This document shows, one piece after another, positions 33,225-40,205 of a DNA stretch of 40,205 nt (position 1 is the first letter of the stretch; every line of letters begins with the position of its first letter). Source of the stretch: CAVPTL01 sp963708725 (GTDB lineage Bacteria; Actinomycetota; Thermoleophilia; Gaiellales; JAICJC01). A program made the position numbers and the translations under genes. The notes below the pieces were generated by a model. That model made no database searches, had not been told where the DNA came from, and saw only the letters and a list, made by a program, of their open reading frames with translations. The stretch covers positions 1-40,205 of the forward strand of contig CAVPTL010000003.1 in assembly GCA_963708725.1 (NCBI GenBank). Direction: 5' to 3'.

Positions 33225-35240
33225 ATGCGTCTGGTCACCGATTACCCGCGCAACGTGCAAACGCTCGAGACGGTGTGGATCACACTGTCAGACGGCACGC
33301 GCCTGGCCGCCCGGATCTGGCTTCCCGAGGACGCCGACGCCGATCCGGTGCCGGCGATCCTCGAATACCTGCCCTACCGTCTGAACGACGGGACGGCCTC
33401 GCGCGATGCCCGCCACTTCCCGTATCTGGCGGGCCAGGGGTATGCGGCGGTGCGCGTCGACCAGCGCGGCACGGGCGAGTCGGATGGGATCCTCGATGAC
33501 GAGTACCTGCCGCTCGAGCAATCAGACGCCTGCGAGGTGATCGCCTGGCTGGCCGAGCAATCGTGGTGCACCGGCACGGTCGGCATGATCGGCATCTCGT
33601 GGAGTGGGTTCAACGGATTGCAGGTCGCCTCGCACCGACCGCCCGCACTCAAGGCGATCGTGACGCTGTGCTCGACCGACGACCGCTACGCCGATGATGT
33701 CCATTACGACGGCGGCTGCATTGGCTCTGACATGTTGCAGTGGGCGGCGTCGATGTTTGCGTGGAACGCGCGCCCGCCCGATCCCGCGATCGTGGGCGAT
33801 CGGTGGCGTGAGATGTGGCTCAACCGCATGCGCGAGGCCCCGCCGTTTATCGATCACTGGCTCGGACACCAGCGCCGCGATGCCTACTGGAAGCAAGGCT
33901 CGGTGTGTGAGGACTACACCGACATCGAGGCGGCCGTGTACGCGGTCGGCGGCTGGGCCGATGGCTACACGAATGCAATCCCACGCCTGCTCGAGGGTCT
34001 CCCCGGCCCGCGCAAGGGCCTGATTGGGCCGTGGGCGCACGCCTGGCCGCAGGCGGGGCCGCCCGAGCCGACGATCGGGTTCCTCCAGGAGATCACACGC
34101 TGGTTCGACCACTGGCTGAAGGGCATCGACACCGGCATGATGGCCGAGCCGATGCTGCGCGCCTGGATCCAGGAACCGTTGCCGCCGGCGACGTCATACA
34201 CCGAGATTCCGGGTCGGTGGGTGGCCGAGAGCCAGTGGCCGCCGACCTCGACCCGTCCGTATGAGTACGCGCTCAACCTCGGCCGCATCGACCTCGAACC
34301 GGGCCCGGAGGTCGCGGTTCCGATTCGCGGCATCCAGACGGCGGGGTGGGATGCGGGTTCGTGGTGTCCGTACGGCGAGCCGGCCGATTGGCCCGGCGAT
34401 CAACGCGCGATGGATGGCATGAGCGTCACGTTTGACTCCGACCCGCTGACCGAGCGGTTCGAGATCCTCGGGTTCCCCGAGGTCACGCTCGAGCTCGAGA
34501 GCGATCGACCCAACGCGCTGGTGATCGTGCGGCTGTGCGAGGTCGCGCCCGACGGCTCCTCGACGCTCGTGACTCGCGCGCTGCAAAATCTGACCCACCG
34601 CGACTCCGACGAGTTTCCCGAGCAGCTCGAGCCTGGGAAGCGCTACAGCGTGACTGTCCGGCTCGATGCCTGCGGCCACGCGTTCGCGCCGGGCAATCGC
34701 ATCCGCATCGGTGTCTCCCCGACGTATTGGCCGTGGGCGTGGCCATCACCAGAGGCTGCGACCCTCACGATCCTCACCGGCGCGAGCCGGCTTACGCTTC
34801 CGATCCGTCCGCCCAGCCCGGCCGACGAGCAGCTGATGCCGTTTGGCACGCCGGAGGAGTCGCCACCGCTTCCCACCACACTTCTACAGTCGGGGCCGGC
34901 GGGCCGCGACCTCACCCGCGATCTCTCGACCGGGCGTCAGCGGCTCGTGTATGACTGGGACGTGGGAGGCGTCTCGCGCCTGCCGAACGGGCTCGAGTGC
35001 GGCGATACGAACACCACGACGTTCGAGATCGTCGAGGGCGACCCGTTGTCGGCGTCGGTGCGATGCCGGATGACGGGCACCCAGTCGCGCGCCGACTGGC
35101 ATACGCGCTGGGAGTCAGACAGCGTCATGACCTGCGACGCCGAGACGTTTCGCGTGATCACAACGCTGCTTGCGTATGAGGGCGACGCCTGCGTGTTTTC
35201 CAACACGTGGACGTCGGAGTTCGCCCGCGAGTTCGTCTAG
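33225..35240 (+). CDS. CocE/NonD-type serine hydrolase (X-Pro dipeptidyl-peptidase S15 family)
   Basis: 671-residue cytoplasmic alpha/beta hydrolase with C-terminal beta-jelly-roll. Seen: LPYRLNDGTASRD and DQRGTGESDG early; nucleophile elbow GMIGISWSGFNG with S125; catalytic histidine candidate H272 in IGPWAHAWP; and a PepX_C-like domain from about 360 (LTERFEILGFPEVTLELE; ALVIVRLCEVAPDG; FAPGNRIRIGVSPTYWP). The family cleaves acyl esters or X-Pro peptides; the substrate is unknown. TAGCTT 8 bases before the ATG suggests a leaderless message. No signal peptide. Confidence 0.9.
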   Translation: MRLVTDYPRNVQTLETVWITLSDGTRLAARIWLPEDADADPVPAILEYLPYRLNDGTASRDARHFPYLAGQGYAAVRVDQRGTGESDGILDDEYLPLEQSDACEVIAWLAEQSWCTGTVGMIGISWSGFNGLQVASHRPPALKAIVTLCSTDDRYADDVHYDGGCIGSDMLQWAASMFAWNARPPDPAIVGDRWREMWLNRMREAPPFIDHWLGHQRRDAYWKQGSVCEDYTDIEAAVYAVGGWADGYTNAIPRLLEGLPGPRKGLIGPWAHAWPQAGPPEPTIGFLQEITRWFDHWLKGIDTGMMAEPMLRAWIQEPLPPATSYTEIPGRWVAESQWPPTSTRPYEYALNLGRIDLEPGPEVAVPIRGIQTAGWDAGSWCPYGEPADWPGDQRAMDGMSVTFDSDPLTERFEILGFPEVTLELESDRPNALVIVRLCEVAPDGSSTLVTRALQNLTHRDSDEFPEQLEPGKRYSVTVRLDACGHAFAPGNRIRIGVSPTYWPWAWPSPEAATLTILTGASRLTLPIRPPSPADEQLMPFGTPEESPPLPTTLLQSGPAGRDLTRDLSTGRQRLVYDWDVGGVSRLPNGLECGDTNTTTFEIVEGDPLSASVRCRMTGTQSRADWHTRWESDSVMTCDAETFRVITTLLAYEGDACVFSNTWTSEFAREFV

Positions 35241-37579
35241 GCCTGGCGGTTTCGCTCGAACTTGCGGTAGAGCTCGGGGATCTCGTCACCCGGCACCGGC
35301 CGGCTGAGCAAGAAGCCCTGGCCGAGATGGCAGCCGTGATCTGTCAGGAATGACAGCTGCTCCTTGGTCTCGATGCCCTCGGCCAGTGCCACCAATCCGA
35401 GGCTCGCGGCCAGCTGGATGATCGTCTTGACCACAGTCTGGGCGTCCTGGTCGCCGGGCAGGTCGGTGATGAACGAGCGATCGATCTTGAGTGCCGAGAC
35501 CGGCATCTGGCGCAGGCGCGAGAGCGACGAGTATCCGGTACCGAAATCGTCGATCGCCAGCCGAAATCCGTCGGTCGAGAGCTCCTTCAGGATCTGTTGT
35601 GAGCGGTCGGGATCGGTCATGATGGCCGACTCGGTGATCTCGATCATGAACTCGTTGGGTTTGAGTCCAGCGTTTGCGACCTCGGCCCGGAGCTTGGTGC
35701 CCATCGCGGGCTGCCACAGGATCGGCGGGAGGTTGACCGACACTCCGACCCGCACGCCGACGTCGCGCCATGCGCGGGACTGGCGGCAGGCCTCGGTCAC
35801 GACCCAATCGGATATCTGGGTGATCATTCCGGTGCGCTCGGCCAAGCCGATGAACTGATTCGGAGCGATCATCCCGCGCTCGGGATCCATCCATCGGATC
35901 AGGGCCTCGACGCCCACGATCAGGCCACGGCTGATGTCGCACACCGGCTGATAGTGGAGGACAAACTCGTCGTGGTTGACCGCGTGGCGTAGCCGGGTGG
36001 TGACCTTGAGCTGGTCGGACGCATGCCGGTCAGACACCCCGCCCCCGCGACCGTTGGCGCGAGCTTCGGTCATCGCCGCTCGTGCTGCTGAGAGCAGCGC
36101 CTCTGAGTCTTCGCCGTGCGTGGGGTAGACCGCGACGCCGGTCGAGACGCCGACGTACACCTCGTTGCCGTGGATCGTGAACGGCGTCTGGAGCGCGTGG
36201 CGGATGTGACCTGCGACCGCATCGGCAACGTTCGCGGCGTCCTTGGAGGGCGATCCGCCCTCGGTCGAGTCCATGTCTGCCAGCAAGACGACGAACTCGT
36301 CGCCGGCCTGGCGGCCGACCACGTCGGCCTTGCGGGTAACGGCTCGCAGTCGCTCGGATACGCGGCGCAGGAGCTCGTCGCCGACCGCCCGGCCGAGGCC
36401 CTCGTTGACAAGCGTGAACTCGTCGATATCGATGAAGATGACCGCGGCGGTCGAGCCGTACCGAACGGCGCGGTGAAGCGCGAGGTCGAGGTGCTCGGTG
36501 AACATCGCGAGGTTCGCCAGTTCGGTGAGCGGATCGTTTTGGGCAAGGAAGTCGAGCCGGTCGGTGACGGTGCGAAGCTCGGTGACGTCGACAAACGAGA
36601 GCAGGGTGCCGCTCGACCCGCCGTCGGCACCGAGCAGCGGGGCCTCGGACATGATCGCGTGGCGCTGGGTGCCGTCGCGCCCGGTCAGCTCGAGCTCGAG
36701 GCTCTGACCTGGCTCGATCTGGTCGAGTTCGACGAACTCGGCGAGGGTGGAGGCCGCGAGGTCGCTCTGTTGCTCGACGCCGAGCATCGCGCACATCGCG
36801 GGGTTCACAAACAGCGTCTCACCTGCGGGGCCGGTGTGCCACAGCCCGACCGGGCCGGCGGCCAGTGCGTGGAAGCGCTGCTCGGACAGGTGCACGTCGC
36901 TCTCGACCTGGATGCGCTGCATGAACTGCGCGAGCTGGTTTCCGACCGCGCCCATCAGCTTCAGCAACGCGGCGTCATGCTTGCGCGGTGACCGGCTGAA
37001 GAATTCGATTACGCCGAGTGCGCCTTCCTCGAGCACGATTGGGAGGGCGAACGCGGCGTGGAGACCGATATCCGCGGTGTTGCGGATCCGGTCAGAGCGA
37101 CCCATGGTCGCCACGTCGTCGATCCAGATCGGCCCGCCTTCGGCCCAGGCGCGACCGGGAATCCCGACGCCCAGGGGAAAGGTGGTCGCGCGAGATGTCG
37201 TTTCGAAGGCGGTGGCGTCGATCCCGTCGGCGTGCCACACCGATGCGCAGCGCAGCTGGTTTGCTTCGCGGTCGACCGTCCACAGCGCGCCCAGCGCCCA
37301 TCCGAGGCTGTCGGAGAGAGCGGCGAGGATCTGGGGAGCGGCGGTGTGGACGTTTTCGGCGGCTTGCTGCGGCGTGGTGGCAACGGGGCCGGCTTCGACC
37401 TCGACCGGGGACTCGGCCTGGACCTCGGGCTCAGCGTCCGAGAATGTCGGAGTCGCCGGCAGGGTCAGGTCGGGAAACACTTCCGACAGGGGAGTCAGAT
37501 CTGGCGAGGACTGCTGGGCGGCCTCTTCTTTGCGGAGGCGGCGCAGCGCTTTCTTTGAGAGTTTGGGAGGCTTGGGCAC
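35237..37579 (-). CDS. GAF-PAS-GGDEF-EAL cyclic-di-GMP protein
   Basis: 780 residues. Order: charged N-terminal region (1-75), GAF domain (about 76-225), PAS domain (about 226-340), GGDEF (about 345-515), EAL (about 525-775). The GGDEF active site reads RQAGDEF, with Ala for the first Gly. The EAL domain keeps VEALIRW, EITES and DDFGTGYSSLSRLRQ, DRSFI and AEGIETKEQ, so phosphodiesterase activity is likely, with cyclase activity possible but uncertain. No membrane segment; the GAF and PAS domains would sense cytoplasmic signals. Its stop overlaps that of the convergent hydrolase. Confidence 0.93.
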   Translation of the reverse strand: MPKPPKLSKKALRRLRKEEAAQQSSPDLTPLSEVFPDLTLPATPTFSDAEPEVQAESPVEVEAGPVATTPQQAAENVHTAAPQILAALSDSLGWALGALWTVDREANQLRCASVWHADGIDATAFETTSRATTFPLGVGIPGRAWAEGGPIWIDDVATMGRSDRIRNTADIGLHAAFALPIVLEEGALGVIEFFSRSPRKHDAALLKLMGAVGNQLAQFMQRIQVESDVHLSEQRFHALAAGPVGLWHTGPAGETLFVNPAMCAMLGVEQQSDLAASTLAEFVELDQIEPGQSLELELTGRDGTQRHAIMSEAPLLGADGGSSGTLLSFVDVTELRTVTDRLDFLAQNDPLTELANLAMFTEHLDLALHRAVRYGSTAAVIFIDIDEFTLVNEGLGRAVGDELLRRVSERLRAVTRKADVVGRQAGDEFVVLLADMDSTEGGSPSKDAANVADAVAGHIRHALQTPFTIHGNEVYVGVSTGVAVYPTHGEDSEALLSAARAAMTEARANGRGGGVSDRHASDQLKVTTRLRHAVNHDEFVLHYQPVCDISRGLIVGVEALIRWMDPERGMIAPNQFIGLAERTGMITQISDWVVTEACRQSRAWRDVGVRVGVSVNLPPILWQPAMGTKLRAEVANAGLKPNEFMIEITESAIMTDPDRSQQILKELSTDGFRLAIDDFGTGYSSLSRLRQMPVSALKIDRSFITDLPGDQDAQTVVKTIIQLAASLGLVALAEGIETKEQLSFLTDHGCHLGQGFLLSRPVPGDEIPELYRKFERNRQA

Positions 37580-37641
37580 AGCCGCTTGATCGGCTCCCCG
37601 GATCCCGAATTAAGTCGCTGCGCTGCTACGATTTTCTCACG

Positions 37642-38355
37642 ATGAAGTTTGGATCCAAACTCCCGCGAAGCGCCGACCCCTACCGCGACACCGAGGTGAT
37701 CGATGCGCGCGCTCCGCGATTCAACCAGGCGGTGATCGGCGGGCTGGCCGCGGTTGCGCTGGTGACCGGCTGGTGGTGGCTGCTCGCGATCCTTGCCCTG
37801 CAGCTGATCCTGGGGCTGACGCTGGGTCGCCGCTGGTGCCTTCCGTGTGTGACCTACTACGAGGTCGTGCAGCCCCGCTTCGGTGAGGGGCCGCTCGAGG
37901 ATTCGCGGCCGCCGCGGTTTGCCAACATGATCGGCGCGGTGGTGTTGAGTGCCGCGACGCTCGCACATCTCGCCGGCTTTGCGCTTCTGGGGTGGATCCT
38001 GGGTGGGCTGGTGGCCGTGCTGGCACTGCTCGCCGCCAGCACCGGGCTGTGCGTGGGCTGCGAGTTCTATCGAATCGGAGCGCACCTGCGGGGAGTCCGC
38101 TCCCACCTGCTGGAGCGGGTCGATCTCGACGATTTCGAGGGCGTCAACGGCGATGACTTCGTGCTCGAGTTCACCCACCCGCTGTGCTCGGAGTGCAACG
38201 CTTTGGAACGCAAGCTGCGCGATGAAGGCCGTGACGTCGTGACCGTCGATGTCCGCTCCCGGCCCGACCTGGCTCGCAAGTACGGCGTGGTGGTGGTCCC
38301 GACCGCGGTTGCGGTCGCAAGCGGTGGAGTGGTCGCCGCCCGACTCGCCGGCTGA
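37642..38355 (+). CDS. DUF4395 membrane domain fused to thioredoxin-like domain
   Basis: 237 residues. The N-terminal part (about 25-150) is a DUF4395 membrane domain with four hydrophobic segments and paired cysteines (WCLPCVTYYE and CVGCEFYRIG). The C-terminal part (about 168-237) is a thioredoxin-like domain with C182-S-E-C185 (THPLCSECNALERKL) and the cis-proline block VVVVPTAVAV. A thiol relay between membrane CxxC pairs and the thioredoxin domain is plausible but not shown. TACGAT 9 bases upstream suggests leaderless transcription. It is divergent from the GGDEF-EAL gene, and palindrome copy 3 begins right after the stop. Confidence 0.82.
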   Translation: MKFGSKLPRSADPYRDTEVIDARAPRFNQAVIGGLAAVALVTGWWWLLAILALQLILGLTLGRRWCLPCVTYYEVVQPRFGEGPLEDSRPPRFANMIGAVVLSAATLAHLAGFALLGWILGGLVAVLALLAASTGLCVGCEFYRIGAHLRGVRSHLLERVDLDDFEGVNGDDFVLEFTHPLCSECNALERKLRDEGRDVVTVDVRSRPDLARKYGVVVVPTAVAVASGGVVAARLAG

Positions 38356-38356
38356 G

Positions 38357-38385
38357 TGAATAACGGTGCCAGGCACCGTCATTCA
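38357..38385. repeat. REP-like palindrome, diverged copy 3
   Basis: Arms TGAATAACGGTGCC and GGCACCGTCATTCA about a central A; 14 pairs with one mismatch. It has the same core (GGTGCC-N-GGCACC) and the same GAAT/ATTC outer part as copies 1 and 2. The central base is A rather than T, as expected for the opposite orientation. It begins two bases after a stop codon. Confidence 0.75.
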
Positions 38386-38410
38386 TCCCACGCGCCGGTA
38401 GTGTGCTCGC

Positions 38411-39421
38411 GTGCGCATCCTCCTGCTCTCCAACATGTATCCGAGCGCCGAGCGGCCGGAGTACGGGGTGTTCGTCTCCGACCTCGCCGACGCGCTGCGC
38501 GATCGCGGCCACGACATCGACGAGGCGGTGCTGCGGGCCGGGAGGGGTGGGTTGGCGCGCTATGGCCTGCTGGCGGAGCGCGCGCTGCGCGAGGCGCGCC
38601 ACCACCCAGATGTGATCTATGCCCACTACCTCGTGCCGACCGGCCTGGTCGCGTGGGCGGCCTCGCGCGCAAGTGGAGCGCCCTATGTGATCACCGCGCA
38701 TGGCCGGGACGTCCGAAATGCGCAGTCAAGCGGAGTTCTGGGACGGCTGACGGGAATGGTGCTTCGGCATTCGGCGGCGACGATCGCGGTGTCCGACTAC
38801 CTCGCGGGCCAGCTGCCACCGGGCGCTTCGGTGGTCGAGTCGATCGATTGCGGCGTCGATACCGAACGGTTCACGGCTGATGGCTGGGAGGCGGGGGAGG
38901 GGCCGCGGTTCCTGTTTGTCGGCTCGCTGATCGAGCGAAAGAACGTGGCTCGCTTGCTGGAAGCGTTCGAGACGATCGGCCGGGGCGCATTGACGGTGGT
39001 CGGCGACGGCCCGCTGCGCGCTCAACTGGCTGCAATCGCCCCACCGGGAGTTCGCTTCACCGGCCGGCTCGATCGTGCCGCGGTTACCGCCGAGCTTCAC
39101 CGTGCAGACGCGCTGGTCGTGCCGAGCCTGATCGAGCCGCAGGGCCAGGTGGTACTCGAGGCGCTCGCATGTGGTGTCCCCGTGGTCGCCACACGCGTCG
39201 GCGGCCCATCCGAAGTGGTGACCGAGGCCTGTGGCGCGCTGGTCGATCCGCTCGACGTCGAGTCGATCGCAGGCGGCATGCTGCTCGCGCTCGAGCTCCC
39301 GGTTCCGTGCCCGGCGGCGGTCGAGGTGGCTGCCGACCACGATCGGCGAAGGCAGGCCGAGCGAATCGAGGCCGTGTTGATGGCAGCCGTCGAGTCCCGC
39401 GCCACCCGCTCGCGCAAGTAA
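38411..39421 (+). CDS. Glycosyltransferase family 4 (GT-B)
   Basis: 336 residues. N-terminal GT-B half begins ILLLSNMYPSAERPEYGVFV; VIYAHYLVPTGLVAW and YVITAHGRDV form the acceptor side. The C-terminal half has FLFVGSLIERKNVARLLEAF (nucleotide-sugar lobe) and the EX7E motif in EPQGQVVLEALACG. It probably adds a sugar to a lipid or polysaccharide on the cytoplasmic face; donor unknown. GTG start; TAGTGT 6 bases upstream looks like the -10 of a leaderless transcript. Confidence 0.92.
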   Translation: MRILLLSNMYPSAERPEYGVFVSDLADALRDRGHDIDEAVLRAGRGGLARYGLLAERALREARHHPDVIYAHYLVPTGLVAWAASRASGAPYVITAHGRDVRNAQSSGVLGRLTGMVLRHSAATIAVSDYLAGQLPPGASVVESIDCGVDTERFTADGWEAGEGPRFLFVGSLIERKNVARLLEAFETIGRGALTVVGDGPLRAQLAAIAPPGVRFTGRLDRAAVTAELHRADALVVPSLIEPQGQVVLEALACGVPVVATRVGGPSEVVTEACGALVDPLDVESIAGGMLLALELPVPCPAAVEVAADHDRRRQAERIEAVLMAAVESRATRSRK

Positions 39422-39430
39422 CCTTCTGGT

Positions 39431-39832
39431 GTGACCCTCAAGGGCATGTTTTCCGTGGTTCGCCGGGGCCGCCATGAGTCCGACAATCAGCTTCGGGTCG
39501 AGCCGTCCGAGCTGGGCCTTGCCGTGCACCCAGATCGTGGCACGTTTCTCCAGTTCTCGGCGCCCGGCAGCCGCGCCAGCCGAGAGTCGCTCAACCGCCT
39601 CGCCGCGGTGGTCGCGCATGCGCCGGGAGACGCCACCGTGATCGAGCTCACCGTGAACTCCGGTTCGCCGGTTCAGCGTCGTCTGGGCGTGCGCCACGTG
39701 CCGTCGGTGTACCTCATAAACCACCGCGGGGTGGTCACCCACCACTGGGCCAGAACGCCCCAGATCGGGGAGTTGGAGGAGGCGCTGGGTTCGGAAGAGC
39801 GCTGGTATGCTCCTGCACATGGAGCAAGTTGA
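39431..39832 (+). CDS. Thioredoxin-like protein without CxxC
   Basis: 133 residues. The C-terminal two thirds has a thioredoxin-like pattern: GTFLQFSAPGSRASRESLNRL at the position of strand 1/helix 1, then VIELTVNSGSPVQRRLGVRHVPSVYLINHRG with the cis-proline loop HVPSVYL. No cysteine is present at all, so it cannot do thiol exchange. TAACCT, formed by the glycosyltransferase stop and following bases, lies 6 bases before the GTG. It may be a companion of the DUF4395-thioredoxin protein upstream. Confidence 0.7.
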   Translation: MTLKGMFSVVRRGRHESDNQLRVEPSELGLAVHPDRGTFLQFSAPGSRASRESLNRLAAVVAHAPGDATVIELTVNSGSPVQRRLGVRHVPSVYLINHRGVVTHHWARTPQIGELEEALGSEERWYAPAHGAS

Positions 39833-40049
39833 CGCCGCGATTCAAGTGCTGCTCGGAGTGAGCCTGATCGTGCTTGTGCTGATGCATTCGGGCAAGGACA
39901 CGGGTCTCTCGGGCATGTTCAATCCCGCCGGCGGCAGCTACGGCGGCACGGCGGTGATGGAGCGAAACCTCACACGGCTGACGGTCGCTGTCTCGATCGC
40001 GTTTGTGATCAACACGATCCTGCTCGGGTACCTGCTCAACCACGGCTGA
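39819..40049 (+). CDS. secG: Preprotein translocase subunit SecG
   Basis: 76 residues with two membrane helices (about 5-22 and 52-72) and the SecG loop LMHSGKDTGLSGMF. It supports SecYE-driven export. ATG 39819 gives the standard N terminus; TATGCT 7 bases upstream is a -10-like box overlapping the alternative ATG at 39807. It is followed by tRNA-Leu. Confidence 0.93.
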   Translation: MEQVDAAIQVLLGVSLIVLVLMHSGKDTGLSGMFNPAGGSYGGTAVMERNLTRLTVAVSIAFVINTILLGYLLNHG

Positions 40050-40087
40050 TCCGAAGCCGATGGTGGGCAGGTAGACTGCTGTCTCCC

Positions 40088-40172
<85 letters not shown>

Positions 40173-40177
40173 TGGGT

Positions 40178-40205
40178 CGAAACCCGCTTGAAAAGGCGGG
40201 TTTCG
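40178..40205 (+). terminator. Terminator hairpin after tRNA-Leu (cut by window end)
   Basis: Perfect 10-bp stem CGAAACCCGC/GCGGGTTTCG (40178-40187 and 40196-40205) with an 8-base loop TTGAAAAG. Any T-run lies beyond the window. Confidence 0.7.

Overview
The window is about 40 kb of GC-rich chromosome, most likely from a deep-branching actinobacterium such as Thermoleophilia (Solirubrobacterales/Gaiellales). The basis is overall composition, the gltX-cysS-rlmB-yacP-sigH gene order, a mycothiol-type ArsC, and frequent -10-like hexamers sitting a few bases upstream of start codons. The taxonomic call is inference. No phage, integrase, transposase, CRISPR array or rRNA was seen.

Layout. 1-3.3 kb: a DUF899 thioredoxin-fold protein, polyphosphate kinase and a low-affinity iron-permease-like protein. 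3.3-7.7 kb: a tightly overlapping translation operon (gltX, cysS, rlmB, NYN-domain RNase) ending in a terminator whose T-tail runs into the promoter of a SigH-like sigma factor; that sigma gene has a leader with alternative hairpins. 7.8-12.8 kb: a secreted/membrane block with copper-type proteins (YcnI-like DUF1775, CopC-CopD fusion, lipoprotein, TPM-like protein). Three of its genes need +1 frame changes to give the expected protein. 12.8-15.9 kb (minus strand): histidine phosphatase, sulfotransferase and CPA2 antiporter, overlapping. 16-20 kb: SGNH lipoprotein, small secreted and membrane proteins, a zinc-ribbon/PAS protein and a short CDF-like transporter.

20.1-24.2 kb: pstSCAB phosphate importer, with 11-bp-spaced Pho-box-like repeats upstream and a strong hairpin between pstS and pstC. 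24.2-27.5 kb: an arsenic cassette (arsI, arsR, GNAT acetyltransferase, aquaporin-type channel, two arsenate-reductase-family proteins) placed between pst and phoU. It contains no ArsB/Acr3 pump, so arsenite export through the channel is the obvious model. 27.5-29 kb: a response regulator split by a +1 shift, and phoU. 29-40 kb: EamA transporter, tRNA-Thr, GH26-like secreted hydrolase, unknown small protein, DEAD-box helicase with a structured leader, CocE/NonD hydrolase, a GAF-PAS-GGDEF-EAL protein, a DUF4395-thioredoxin membrane protein, GT4 glycosyltransferase, a thioredoxin-like protein, secG and tRNA-Leu with its terminator.

Three things stand out. First, the same ~33-bp palindrome with core GGTGCC-T/A-GGCACC occurs at three widely spaced intergenic sites. 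Second, four genes each carry exactly the extra bases expected from +1 shifts. Third, phosphate uptake/regulation and arsenate detoxification are physically interleaved.
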